A DNA stretch of 19,254 bases from Martensiomyces pterosporus (lineage: Eukaryota; Kickxellomycota; Kickxellomycetes; Kickxellales; Kickxellaceae). A program made the translations under genes and the position numbers. The notes below the pieces were generated by a model. That model saw only the letters and a list, made by a program, of their open reading frames with translations, did no database searches and was not told where the DNA came from. Where the stretch lies: NCBI GenBank assembly GCA_025201845.1, contig MU604082.1:1-19254 (forward strand). Direction: 5' to 3'. Position 1 is the first letter of the stretch, and the number at the start of each line of letters is the position of its first letter. Positions 9,921 through 19,254 of the stretch are shown here, piece after piece.

Positions 9921-11600
9921 TCAGCACGATGCCGAGGCCTGAGCCTGCTGTCTCGGGGCAGGCGCTGCGACTGGGGCACGCACAGGGTGAGCCGCCGGGC
10001 GGGGTCCAGCCACAGACGAGGGCATTGGCTGCTGAGGACGCCGGCCGAACATGGGCGCGGGCCTGGGTCCCACAGCCGAGCTGCCGCTGTTGCGAGGGCC
10101 AGCAGCCATGCGAGGGGCAGCGCTGGAGGGGTGCTGGGGCCTGCTCACCATCTGCGGGGCGCGTCTTGCAGCAGCTGCAGCAGCCGGTGCAGGCGCGGAA
10201 GTGGCAGGCGACCTGGCAGGCGACGGAGAAGCAGCAGACGAGGTAGCGGGCGAGGGCAGCGACGGAGACGACGACGACGAGGTGGCCGCAGCAGCAGCGG
10301 CCGCGGCAGCAGCAGCAGCAACTGCAGCGGCGACCTCAGCAGGGGTGGCATTGGGCGGCAAGTCTCTGATGGAGGGGATCATGGCGCAGTGGGCATGCTG
10401 CACGTGGTACTTGAGTCCATTGAGGTTCTTGTATGCCTTGTAGCAGTCGGGCACCCGGCACTTGTAGGGCTTGGACACGCCCTGTGCCTCCTCGCCCATG
10501 CTGCAGTGGCCGTGCAGGTTGTGGTATTTGAGTCCGTTGGGGTTCTTGTACGCCTTGTCGCAGCCGGGAACCGGGCACCGGTAGGGCTTGTCGTCACGGG
10601 GCAGAAGACCGTGGGCCTTGGCGGCAGCAGCAGCAGCAACCGCCCCAGCCATGGCAGCAGTGACGCTGGGCGGCAGGTGGACCTCATCCTCAGAGTCGTC
10701 ACCGGAAACAGCGGCAACGGCAGCACTGGCAGCCCGCGCCAGGCTGCTGCTCGCAGCGGCGGCAGCGACGCTGTCACGACCAGCGTTGTTCATGTCGCTC
10801 TTGTTGCCGCCAGCGCCAGCGCTTGCGCCTTGCCTGCTGCCCTCCTGGCCGGCTGCAGCAGCGGCCGCGGCAGTGGAGAGGAAGAGGGGATCGGTGGCGG
10901 AGGCAATCGCAGCAATGATGTCGTCGTCGTAGAGCCCGAGGACCGTGTTGGGGAACGGAAGCTCGATCGACGTGGCTTGCTTCTTCATTGGCATGCACTC
11001 GCCGGCAGCAACGGCGGCAGCGGCAGTGCGCTTGCGGCCAGCCAGCGATGTGTCAACGGGGTAGCACAAGGCAGCCTCCTGTGGCGAGCTGATGACAGAC
11101 GAGGATGCTGTGTGGCTGGGCGAGAGCGGGGGTGTGTTACGAGCAGACGCCGTGGTGCTGGGCGCACCAGTGGTTTGCTGTGCTCGGGACTCGGCGGTGT
11201 GGGTGGTGTGGGTGCTGCTGGGAGCAAGGGTGGGAGAGGGGACCGCGGTGGAGCTGGCTGTGGTGGCTGCGCTGAGGATCAGCTGCTGCTCGAGCGACAG
11301 GCCAAAGGAGGACAGGTCTGTGTCGGCAGGGGCCCACTCCTCATCAAAGAAGCAGCCGTCGCCGAGATCGGCCTGGGCCTCGTCGTCCTCAAACCGCACG
11401 TGGCACTCCTCGTAGTGCTGGAGGAGGTCGTGCAGGTCGTTGAGAACAAGGCCGCAGCACGAGAAGTCGCGGCAGAAGCTGGCCTCGAGGTCACGGGGAT
11501 AGTAGAAGTCCTCGTCAACCATGGCGGCTGGCTCGTGTGTGTTGCTTGTGCTGGCAGCGCCGATGGCTGGGAGCTCAAGAAGCCTATGTTGTTGGAGCAT
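9921..11600 (-). CDS. Sfp1-like C2H2 zinc-finger transcription factor
   Basis: The frame encodes 559 aa from the ATG at 11600. Two adjacent C2H2 fingers at residues 338-366 and 377-405 each have the form C-X4-C-X12-H-X4-H (C342, C347, H360, H365; C381, C386, H399, H404) and share the signature YKN.NGLKYH. That signature marks the Sfp1 family, nuclear activators of ribosomal-protein and ribosome-biogenesis genes controlled by TORC1 in yeast. An N-terminal module holds a third finger-like pattern, C43-X4-C48-X13-H62-X4-H67, followed by acidic residues. The rest is low complexity: Ala- and Ser-rich spacers, a run of 12 Ala (428-439) and a Pro/Ala/Ser/Arg-rich tail. The start is uncertain. The frame is open to an ATG at 11942, but that extension is biased and looks like a pyrimidine-rich leader. 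The ATG at 11522 (Met27) has the ideal context GCCGCCATGG and lies just before the conserved module. No intron is needed. The family call is firm; strict orthology to Sfp1 is inferred. Confidence 0.85.
   Translation of the reverse strand: MLQQHRLLELPAIGAASTSNTHEPAAMVDEDFYYPRDLEASFCRDFSCCGLVLNDLHDLLQHYEECHVRFEDDEAQADLGDGCFFDEEWAPADTDLSSFGLSLEQQLILSAATTASSTAVPSPTLAPSSTHTTHTAESRAQQTTGAPSTTASARNTPPLSPSHTASSSVISSPQEAALCYPVDTSLAGRKRTAAAAVAAGECMPMKKQATSIELPFPNTVLGLYDDDIIAAIASATDPLFLSTAAAAAAAGQEGSRQGASAGAGGNKSDMNNAGRDSVAAAAASSSLARAASAAVAAVSGDDSEDEVHLPPSVTAAMAGAVAAAAAAKAHGLLPRDDKPYRCPVPGCDKAYKNPNGLKYHNLHGHCSMGEEAQGVSKPYKCRVPDCYKAYKNLNGLKYHVQHAHCAMIPSIRDLPPNATPAEVAAAVAAAAAAAAAAAATSSSSSPSLPSPATSSAASPSPARSPATSAPAPAAAAAARRAPQMVSRPQHPSSAAPRMAAGPRNSGSSAVGPRPAPMFGRRPQQPMPSSVAGPRPAAHPVRAPVAAPAPRQQAQASASC
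10284..10319 (-). repeat. Polyalanine run (12 GCN codons) in the zinc-finger gene
   Basis: Twelve consecutive Ala codons, read on the minus strand, encode residues 428-439 of the zinc-finger protein, shortly after finger 2. They mix GCT, GCC and GCG, so the run is not a pure trinucleotide microsatellite. A short Ser run follows at once. Such tracts are common in disordered parts of transcription factors. Confidence 0.9.
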
Positions 11601-13542
11601 GGCAATAACCGTTGTTCTGTGTTGAGTAATGAGTGTCAAGAGGAGGCGATACGGAGAACGAGCAGGCTGGCAGGCAGGAGGGCAGACTGGCTGCAAAGAA
11701 CAAGACAAGAAAATACAGGAAGGCGGGCTGGGGCAAGAAGCAAGGGGGAGCTGAAAGAAAGAAAGAGGGAAATCGAAAGCGCGAGGCGCGACATGAGGGT
11801 GGAAGGCTGATACAAGGCCCACACGGCCTTGCCTGCCTGGCTGCCACCGAACAAGCTGGCGAAGGCTAGGCAACCCGCCAACCCGCCAACCCGCATTTCC
11901 TGAAAAGGAAACGCTGGCCCTCACCCCCAAAAAAATAGACATGGTATACTAAAACAAGCTCATCGCATGTCCCAACCTGCACCAGCCTTCCAACCCCCCC
12001 GGGTGAAAATCCCACCCCTCGCTTGTACCACAGCCAGGATATGCAGCCAGCTGATTTATTGGCCAAGCCAGAAGGGCGTTCAGGCGAGGCCGGGCACAGC
12101 CAGGCTGGCAGCTTGAGGGCGAGGCAGGGGCGGATGGCACAGGCGATGGCGATGGCACAGACGATGGCACCAAGAGAGGAGGCAGCCAAGGCGGCGCGCT
12201 GCCTGCACACGCACGCCGGGGCACCTGGCGTATCCTCAAAGGCATAGAGCAGAAGCGCAGGTGGCATTATACAGCAGGCGCGGGGCATGCGGCGCTGGCG
12301 GGGAAGGAGGGGGATAGAGGAATAAATGCGCTTGTGGCAGCCGCTGCTTGCATTAAAACAGACGATCAAATAACAAAGGCAACCCAGGCGCGTCTGCATG
12401 GAATGCGAAGAATGGAGAGATGAAATAGACAAAATACACAAGGGGACGGCGGGTAATATGCAATATACAAAAGGGCAGCAAGGGCAGGCCTAACGGCCTC
12501 TGCCCAGCGGGTGCTCATGTACATACTCTAAGTGCGTCGTGCTGTTGCTTTTGAACATGGCAGACTCTGCTGTATGAGGCTGTTGCTGGCTCGAGGTGTG
12601 GTGATTCTGTGTGCGTGTAGAAACCCGTGCAGGCATAATAAGAAAGACACAAAGGCGGTGCGAGGTCCTTGATTTTGGTCGCAGCAATAGTGAGGGTGCT
12701 AGCGGCTGAACGGCTAGTTTTCGCTAATGCTGGCTGTTTTTGTTTTTGGCTGCGTGCGTCTAGCAAGAAGAACACAGAGCCAGCTCTCTAGGCACTGATG
12801 GATATTCTGTCCGTGCGGAGAATATATGTGCACCAGAAGAGAGCAAGAGAGGGCGTGGAGACAGATTGGCGAGAACTGGTTTCAACTCAAACTCAGACAA
12901 GAGGCAAGAATTGAAAAGAGTGGAATGATGGCTTGCGGTGGACAGGTGTGCGCGGTGTTTCGCTGGTGCACGGATGCTGTCTTTGCTTCTTGGACAAAAA
13001 ACAAAAGCTATGCGTAGAAAGAGGCGACTAAGCAAAGGCAGTTTGGAAGCTGCAGTGGACAACTGTATCGCGCAGGTCTGCTCGCAGAAGGAGGTGAGAG
13101 AAGGGGTGTGTAGAGACGAACGTAAAGAGATTAGATGAGATTGAGAGGTAGGGAAAGAAAAGAAGCGCGCGGGCGGATGTGGTCTACAAGAATGAGAAGA
13201 AGCAATCGGTCAACGCAGAAGAGGGGAGACGGGGTGGCTGCTTGGTTTGCTTATAAGGTTGTAGGCAGAAGAAGGGAGAGGGGGGAGGGGGAGGGGCATA
13301 AGAGCAGTTAGCCTCTCGATGCCACTCCACCTTCATCGGGCCTGCACACAAGCTGCGTCTGCATCTGCCGCTCCGCATGCCCAGCTTAACCAGCCATCCC
13401 TTGGCCCGGCCATGGGCATGCAGAGCAGGCCAAACGGCTGTGTAGGGCACTGAGAGGGGGTGGAATGGCCAGTAACACAGAGGGGGGTGTTGGGCATGGG
13501 CGGGTACGGGGGCTGTTTTTTGGGGGGAGGGGCTGGCCCACC
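11601..13542. other. Upstream region of the zinc-finger gene; no recognisable gene
   Basis: This stretch should contain the promoter and leader of the zinc-finger gene, which is transcribed leftward. From 11601 to about 11800 the plus strand is purine-rich (pyrimidine-rich in the transcript), as in many fungal leaders. An 8-bp unit is repeated three times at 11871-11894. A CCAAT box on the minus strand lies at 12058-12062, about 460 bp upstream of the preferred ATG, and could bind a CCAAT-binding complex; I have no further support for that. Open frames here are short or compositionally biased, and none resembles a known protein. Confidence 0.5.
11871..11894. repeat. Short tandem repeat, 8-bp unit x3
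   Basis: The unit CAACCCGC occurs three times without interruption. It lies about 270 bp upstream of the preferred zinc-finger start and inside the dubious N-terminal extension of that frame. It is probably a small replication-slippage repeat. Confidence 0.9.
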
Positions 13543-13695
13543 CGCACTCTGCACCGCCCCCCTTGATCACTGGTCCTTCCCTGCCGATTGGTGCTGGGCG
13601 CAAAGTCCTGGGCCAAGCACGCACTCTGCACCGCCCCCCTTGATCACTGGTCCTTCCCTGCCGATTGGTGCTGGGCGCAAAGTCCTGGGCCAAGC
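13543..13695. repeat. Perfect 76-bp direct tandem duplication (period 77 bp)
   Basis: Copies at 13543-13618 and 13620-13695 are identical over 76 bp and are separated by one base. Each contains ATTGG, a CCAAT box on the minus strand (13587-13591 and 13664-13668). The period is not a multiple of three, so a frame crossing both copies would translate them differently, which argues against coding. Perfect identity suggests a recent duplication, or an assembly artefact. The flanks are G/C-homopolymer rich. Confidence 0.97.
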
Positions 13696-16600
13696 GCTAC
13701 AGCCACGCATTCTGGTATGAGGGAGAACAAGATGCAGTGGAGCAGAGACAGGGCGGCACAGCCTAGTGCGCCTCCACGCTGCTGCATGGCACGGGCTGCC
13801 AGAATCCGGCGCACCAGGCTCTGCGCTGCCATATGCTGGGCTCCAAGCCGCACGCATGTACAACTTGGCCAAAGACGCATGCATTCCAGCACAGAGAGCG
13901 CCTTACTGGAGAGCAGCAGACTGTGGCAGAGGAACGTGGGCGCATCGCTGAACGCCAGTTTGTTCGAAGCCTCTCTCCCCAGCCCTGACCCAACACAAAT
14001 AGCGGAGAAGGCAATTGCTACATTCCCTCTGTAACTCCCAGAAACCGTACAATAGCGTCCAGCGCTGGGCACGCATGCACACGCACACGTAACGGAGAGT
14101 TACTTGATCAGGACCATAGGGCATGCCGTGCCAGCTGAGCAGCCGCCTCGCCCTGCCTCTCAGCTGACTAGAGGGCAGGGTAGCACCTCTCGCAATCCAC
14201 CGCTTTTTCATATGCTACGCAAAAGGGTTGCATTATTGGAGCGCAGGTTTCACCCTGTTATACATGCGCGCACATCCAGCAATTTCGCCTGCGCGAAACG
14301 ATGGCTGCTGTATGCTGTGCGACAAGCAAGCCAAAGGAGTATTGGTGAAGGGAAGGCCCTGGGCATGTCTCTCTGGCACCGTCCAGCTCTAGTAACACAC
14401 GCATATATTGCACGAACACAAACAATGCACTGGGCAAGAGGGAGAGGGGAGCTGGATCTATGGCCACTGCTGGCGGCGAAGAGCACGAAGCAGAAGGCAA
14501 GAACAATAGGGACGACATGGATGCGCTGGCATGGTGGGCGGGCCTATTCTGTCGGCAGTTGAGGCAGCTACAGCAGGTAGCGCACGGCGCAGCCAGCTCC
14601 CTCGCTGCATCTGTGCACAATCGAGGATCCATGCCGCACACGTCCCGCCTCCTCCTTTTTTTCGACCCGAATGGGTGTGGTCCGCAGCAACAGGCGACGC
14701 AGCACTCGCCCAACATACCACACCGGCCTTGGCCTGCGTGGTTGCTGCGTAGGCGCACCCTGAACACAGTAAGGCAATGAGCGTGTGCTTAGTTCGCGAC
14801 ATGTGCCAGCACAGTGACATCCAAGTCTTAGACGCTGCTCCCACACACCCATCTCCGCAAACAGTTTATCCCCGCGCAAAATCCACGAACACTCCTGCCA
14901 TCTCTCTCCACATCTCCCTCCACATCTCCCTCCAGCCCACCTGCAGCAGCCAGCAGCCACCATGGCTCTCCGCTTGCACACGCGCCTGTATGTGCGTTTG
15001 TGCTGCGTCACTTTACAGCAGCGGGGCGCAAATGCAGCTTGGTTTGCTCTATCAATCGAAAGCAGGTGGCCGTTGCTGTCCTGCTCTGCATGGGCATACA
15101 AACAAACACCATCGTTTCTCGTCCCCAACGTTGGCGATCAATATACGGTTGATTTCAATAAGCAGGTGCTAATGCATATTACGGCTGCCAGCTGCCCACC
15201 TCTGTCGCCCCAAGTATCCCGCCAGCAGATCCGCCTTCCTCGCCCTTCTCTCTGCTGCTGGTAAGAGGGATCAGAAGGTTATCTGAACGCCGCGCGGGTG
15301 CCGCCAATTGCTGCTGCCATTGCCACCAACGGCACAAATTCGCCGTCGTGTGGGTTGTGCGGTAGTGCAGATCGCTATCGACACTGGGGTCAAGCTACAC
15401 ACCCAGCAGTAGTCCCCTCCTTGAGGGCTGCAGCTCAGCTAGCTTCCATTTTCATACGGGCAGATGAACAGCACCCTCTCGCCCTCGCCTCGTCCTCTTT
15501 GCCCGGCTCCTTTGTCCTCCGCCCGCAAATTTGGCTTAACCTTAATGTTTTCTGGAGCCTATTAGTGGTGCGCCTCGGCAAGCAATCTTCAGCAGCAAAA
15601 GACGTAGAAGGCAGGAGGGATCCGCCTAATCTGCATCCTTTTCTGCCAGCTAGTGTGAGCGAGTGTCATTTACGTTTGGCCACGGTGGCTGGGGTTGCTG
15701 AGAAGCACCAGCCGCACTCCCGCATTCACTCAAAGAACAAGGGCTACGCTCGCCGATAGCCCCCGGAGGGCGTAAGCGGGCAACTTGCGCTTTGGGGGAG
15801 TGGCGAGGAACAGCAGGCGTGTGGGAATTCCAGTAGAAGAGAGTAGGAGATAAGGGAACCCCGCAGTGCTCTGTTCAGATTGCCCCCACTGGACTCAAGT
15901 CCACCAAACACACCCAGCCTCGCTTGCATTTCGCCGCGTTTTTGTCCTTTGCATCTTTGCTGACTGCTTTCCCCCCGAGGAGCAGGAGAACGGGAGTGCA
16001 TACCCCGACCCCCAAGGCCATTCAGAGCGGTTACGCATATATTGCGCGCTGCTCTGCACAAGACAGCCAGCGAGCTCGCCATTCTGCCAAGCAGCACACT
16101 GCAGCCTTGTCTGCCGCTGTGTCAAGCTGGGCGTGTGAGCGGGTGCCTTTGGTTTTTAATATATGCAGTCTGCGCATGCGCATTCCGCAGATTCATAACC
16201 ATGCCTGGGCAAAGGTCTGTTTCCTGCCCTGTTTAGGCGAGCGCGCGGCAGCAGTGGCAGCAGCAGGGCCCCCGCTCATCACCCAAAATTGCGCCTCATT
16301 GAGCGTTCTTGCTTCCCGCATGCATGGCCCGCTTCTCCTTGTTTCTCGTACATTAGCATATCTGCCAATGCTGACCACCTTCGCCAGGCACCACCCTGTC
16401 CAAAAATAAGGGGCATGTCGTCGCACATGCGAGCATGCACAACTGTCGTCCCCTCTTTCGTTCGCAGCTGGCGGCAGCAAATTCGCGGTTGAAGCGCAAA
16501 ATAGGCAGGCAGACACGAGGCACATGGAATGCCCAAGGAAAAAGGAGCCATGCTTTATTGTTGTCTTCGCATGCTGCGAATAAGCCACCCGACAACCCCC

Positions 16601-17985
16601 GCCGGTGTGTGAAGGCAACGTTGCAGCATCTCGGCTTGCTAAGCGTATCCTGATAATCTGCGCTGATGCATACTCTTTTACTCTGCGATGCAGGCATCGA
16701 TGACTGCACAGGATGTAGATCTGCCAGTAGACGCAACATCCAGCCGACATTTCCCTTGTCTCGCAACGACGTCGGCACATCCGCAACACAAAGCAGCACC
16801 TTATGCCATGCTGGCATTCAGAGTATGTGGGTGTGCACTTCACTGCAGCCAGCACTAAGAGCAGAAACATCGATTCGACGCGGTGGCCTGTTGGGGGGTG
16901 GGAGCGGGAGGATATTGAAGAACACACAGGAGCGCTGTGTGTAGTGGTGCCGCCGCGTAGGACATGTGCAAGCCAAAAAAAGATGTGCAAAAACTCGCCT
17001 GCCCCAGCATCCTGCTTTCCCATCGCACATGGCGGCTGTAGGCCCGCTAGCTTCCTTTCGAAAAAGTTACACACAATTATAGTCCCCAAGTGATGAAAAA
17101 TAGCTTGTGTTTGTAGCACAGCGCTGTTCCATTACCTCACTCTTATGCTCCTCACTTCCAACAAGAAATTCCACCGCTTTTCCCATGCGCGCGCACGGCA
17201 GCAAGACGAAACGGGGTTTGGCTCAACATTTCAGATCCGCCAACTGGTGGTACACAGCAGAGAAAAAGGTACGCGCATTTATGCGGCTACTTCGCTTACA
17301 GGGCGAAATCGTGTGGGCTAGATTGCGAGATCGCCAGTGCAACACAGGCTCTCCAGCTGCATTTGAGCGTGTTAACTTGCTACAGAATGTGTAGCCTGCC
17401 CTAGCTACTCCATTTACTTGTGCATCGCCATAGTACCTGTGTGTGTCTGAGTAATGAAACATTCACAGCCTGAACGGGCAGCACACCGGCCTGGACCGTC
17501 ACGACACGGGTTGGTCGTTGGGTGAGAGGCTGGTCGGAATTTGTCTCTTGCTACCGTCGCGTCGGTGTACTACAGGTGCGGCTCTCCCCAGCATTCATTC
17601 TCCTGCGCACTCTCGGTTCCCTTGGCTTCACCAGGTGCCGCAACGAGAGAGTCTTCGGTGTGGTAGCTGTGGAAGGTGGTGGTGGGTGGGGGTCGTTGGG
17701 GGCGAGAGATAGGATGTCTGCTGCAGTTAGCCACACGGTGGCGGTGCAAGGGCGCTGCCAAGCACATTTGCTGTGCATTTGTGTGCGCAAACTCCAACAA
17801 TATAATCATCGCCCGCTGCGGCGAGTTTCAGCTCGAAAAGCCCACAAATCGCCCTCCACAATTGCCCTCCCGTACAGATTTGAAACCCGCTCGCTTATTC
17901 TCCCAACAGCAAGCGCGAACAACAATTATTGAAAGAAAACAGGCATCAATAAAAAGACGGATAGCATCTCGGAAAGTAAAAAGAA
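13696..17985. other. Long gap with no recognisable gene
   Basis: These 4.3 kb complete a 6.4 kb gap between the zinc-finger gene and the ligase stop. Many overlapping frames are open on both strands. The longest runs at 16193-17119 on the minus strand (308 codons), but it is unusually rich in Cys, His and Arg, has no family motif and competes with equally open frames on the other strand. I also looked for tRNA B-box sequences and snRNA signatures by eye and found none convincing. A plus-strand AATAAA lies at 17948-17953, close to the ligase stop on the opposite strand. Unrecognised lineage-specific genes, short exons or long non-coding RNAs cannot be excluded. Confidence 0.45.
14899..14934. 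repeat. Short tandem repeat, 12-bp unit x3
   Basis: The unit CATCTCCCTCCA appears three times in tandem, the first copy with one C-to-T difference. It is pyrimidine-rich and sits in the long gap. It has no evident function and is probably a minisatellite-like slippage product. Confidence 0.9.
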
Positions 17986-19161
17986 CTACTGGTTGATTTT
18001 CTGGCTCTCGTACATCTCGGCCACCTAATCCACAAAACAAGAAAAATACATGCACACACCTTTAGCAGGATGATGCAGGATCTGGCAGTGTAGCCGTGGC
18101 ATCACGCCTCTTCCAGCGAGAGAAGAGCACCGGCACGCCTGTGATACACACCAACGCACACACACGTCTCATATGTAAGGCAGCCAAATATATGCACGCC
18201 GCCCTGTATGCGTCGCCAAGCAGCATATAAACACACGATTGAACAAAAGGAATTTGCGAACAATAGCCGAAGCAGACAAGACCAAATGCTCGACAGTTTA
18301 GGAAACAAGAGGGACAGCATCAGCAACAGCAACAGCAGTAGGCAATGGCAAAAACAAAAGAACATACCTGAGCACTAGACGTTGCTTCATCGGGACTCTT
18401 GTCATCGCGGACACGAATGAACCGAGGGAAGCGAAGCGAGATGCCCTTGTCTGCTCCAGCCTACAAAACACGGAATCGGAACCAGGCACTTGTAAGTAAA
18501 GGGAGCATGGCATTATTGCAATCGTTTTGTTCGCAGCGGCGTTCCTTCCGAGTGCCAGAGACAGGGAGGGCCTTGCTGGCTTATTCAATGTGCAAACGCC
18601 ATTTGGCCAACAATAGCAGCACCATCTCAGTACAGCCAGGAATCCCTCCTCCCTTGTATCCCAGAATGCTCTTTTGCCCTAGCCCCCATCGACACAGCAA
18701 AAGGACTGGGGGTGCGAGGGGAGAGAGCTACCAAAAGAGAGCCAGGTCACGCAATAGGGGAGAGGGAAATGTGTCGCAATTTCACATTAGCCCGACTATG
18801 TTGCACTTGCCTGTCCAAACGCAGCCTGGTAGATCGGCGACAGCGAGAGATCCGCGGCCTTGACCTCCCACACCTGCGTGGGCTCAAACCAGACATCCGG
18901 CTTGGTCTTCTCCGACGACGCATAGTAGGGCTTGGGCGAAACAATGACGCTCTGATCCAGCTGCGACTTGTGTGCCTCCAAATCCGTGTCGCTGAATCCA
19001 GTCCCGATCTTGCAGATTGTCTGGTATTCCTCGCGATCCTGGTCATAGCACGCCAAAAGGTACGCTCCGTAGGCGCCTACGCGCTTGCCCTTACCGTAGT
19101 ACGCTCCAATCACAACAAGATCGAGCGAATCGCCTAGTCCATCCACATAGTCCTTCTTCAG
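17986..19161 (-). CDS. CDC9: DNA ligase I (Cdc9/LIG1), C-terminal three exons; gene continues past the right edge
   Basis: ATP-dependent DNA ligase I joins Okazaki fragments and repair nicks in the nucleus. Exons on the minus strand are 18811-19161, 18368-18460 and 17986-18024, all joined in phase 0. The first begins LKKDY (end of ligase motif V, nucleotide binding), continues through [15 protein letters not shown] and KIGTGF, and ends in [20 protein letters not shown]. The second starts [20 protein letters not shown], the OB-fold motif VI, and ends TSSAQ. The last encodes [12 protein letters not shown] and a TAG. The joined protein keeps the spacing of human LIG1 through this region without gaps. 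The catalytic lysine, the adenylation core and the N-terminal PCNA-binding region lie outside the window. The acceptor TAG at 19162-19164 precedes LKKDY. No preceding exon is recognisable in the remaining 90 bases, so that intron's donor is probably beyond the edge. Confidence 0.96.
18025..18367 (-). other. GT-AG intron of DNA ligase I (last intron)
   Basis: The 343-bp intron opens with GTATGT after a CAG codon and closes with TAG before GTGGCC. A plausible branch site, TGCTAAA, lies about 40 nt before the acceptor, followed by a T-rich tract. Splicing joins TSSAQ to VAEMYE in phase 0, as in other DNA ligase I proteins. Confidence 0.93.
18461..18810 (-). other. GC-AG intron of DNA ligase I
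   Basis: The 350-bp intron has the donor CAG|GCAAGT and the acceptor TTTTGTAG|GCT. Only this junction joins AAFGQ to AGADKG in frame with the spacing seen in human LIG1 (AARG to SDKG). The nearest GT, four bases downstream, would shift the frame. GC donors normally have otherwise strong consensus, as this one does. Confidence 0.9.
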
Positions 19162-19254
19162 CTACACACAATGCGACACCAAAAGCACAGTTGCGGAATG
19201 CGGTTAGCTCACGGCAGCATCGACACAAAGCGGCAGCCTATGGCGATGGCCGGA
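19162..19254 (-). other. Partial intron of DNA ligase I at the window edge
   Basis: Minus-strand sequence ending GTGTGTAG directly precedes the LKKDY codons. The expected preceding residues (a conserved NWLK in this family) are not encoded in any frame of the 90 bases left, so the intron probably continues past the edge. A GTGAGC at 19207-19212 resembles a donor, but the sequence before it does not match ligase in any frame. Confidence 0.75.

Noticed and set aside
9987..11810. Plus-strand open frame of 607 codons opposite the zinc-finger gene
   Set aside because: It is the mirror of an Ala/Ser-rich, GC-rich gene and encodes Gly/Ser/Arg/Val-rich low complexity. The opposite strand carries clear C2H2 fingers.
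13184..13693. Minus-strand frame across the tandem duplication
   Set aside because: The 77-bp period shifts the frame between copies, and several frames over the same repeat are open at once. The apparent peptide repeats are by-products of the DNA duplication.
13900..13990. tRNA-like B box (TGTTCGAAGCC) near 13962
   Set aside because: The upstream A-box-like sequence and flanks do not fold into paired acceptor and anticodon arms.
14399..16045. 13-bp match ACGCATATATTGC at 14399-14411 and 16033-16045
   Set aside because: One 13-mer match within several kilobases is expected by chance fairly often, and no matching context surrounds it.
16193..17119. Minus-strand open frame of 308 codons
   Set aside because: The translation is rich in Cys, His and Arg with no repeated ligand pattern or known motif, and long frames are also open on the opposite strand. 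It looks like a chance frame in GC-rich DNA.
17522..17932. Plus-strand frame of 136 codons followed by AATAAA at 17948-17953
   Set aside because: The position before a poly(A)-like signal is suggestive, but the peptide matches no family and overlaps similar-sized minus-strand frames.
19207..19254. Possible further ligase exon ending at GTGAGC
   Set aside because: None of the three frames encodes the conserved residues expected before LKKDY (NWLK), so this is more likely intron.

Overview
The window looks like nuclear DNA of a fungus. It holds a voltage-gated-type calcium channel of the fungal Cch1 family, a transcription factor with the paired zinc fingers of the Sfp1 family, and the 3' part of a spliced eukaryotic replicative DNA ligase (Cdc9/LIG1). 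Introns of about 350 bp, one with a GC donor, long gaps between genes, and a divergent Cch1 suggest an early-diverging fungus rather than a model ascomycete. That lineage placement is inference; the sequence alone does not fix it.

Layout, left to right, with all three recognised genes on the minus strand. 1-858: no recognisable gene, downstream of the channel. 859-8460: one uninterrupted 2533-codon frame for the Cch1 channel, four six-helix domains with long disordered linkers. 8461-9920: channel leader and promoter, plus the 3' flank of the next gene. 9921-11600: Sfp1-like zinc-finger protein, 559 aa from the preferred start, rich in alanine and serine. 11601-17985: a 6.4 kb gap with no recognisable gene, containing a perfect 76-bp tandem duplication at 13543-13695. 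17986-19161: the last three exons of DNA ligase I; the rest of the gene lies beyond the right edge.

The three genes do not form a pathway. Cch1 admits calcium at the plasma membrane, Sfp1-type factors tie ribosome production to nutrient signals, and DNA ligase I seals Okazaki fragments. I see no prokaryote-style system, transposase, tRNA, rRNA or CRISPR array.

Most worth a second look: the channel's selectivity-filter positions read Q/A/E/E instead of the calcium-channel E/E/E/E, and only its third voltage sensor keeps a full arginine ladder. The ligase gene needs a GC-AG intron to restore its reading frame. The long gap upstream of the zinc-finger gene, with its recent tandem duplication, is unexplained.
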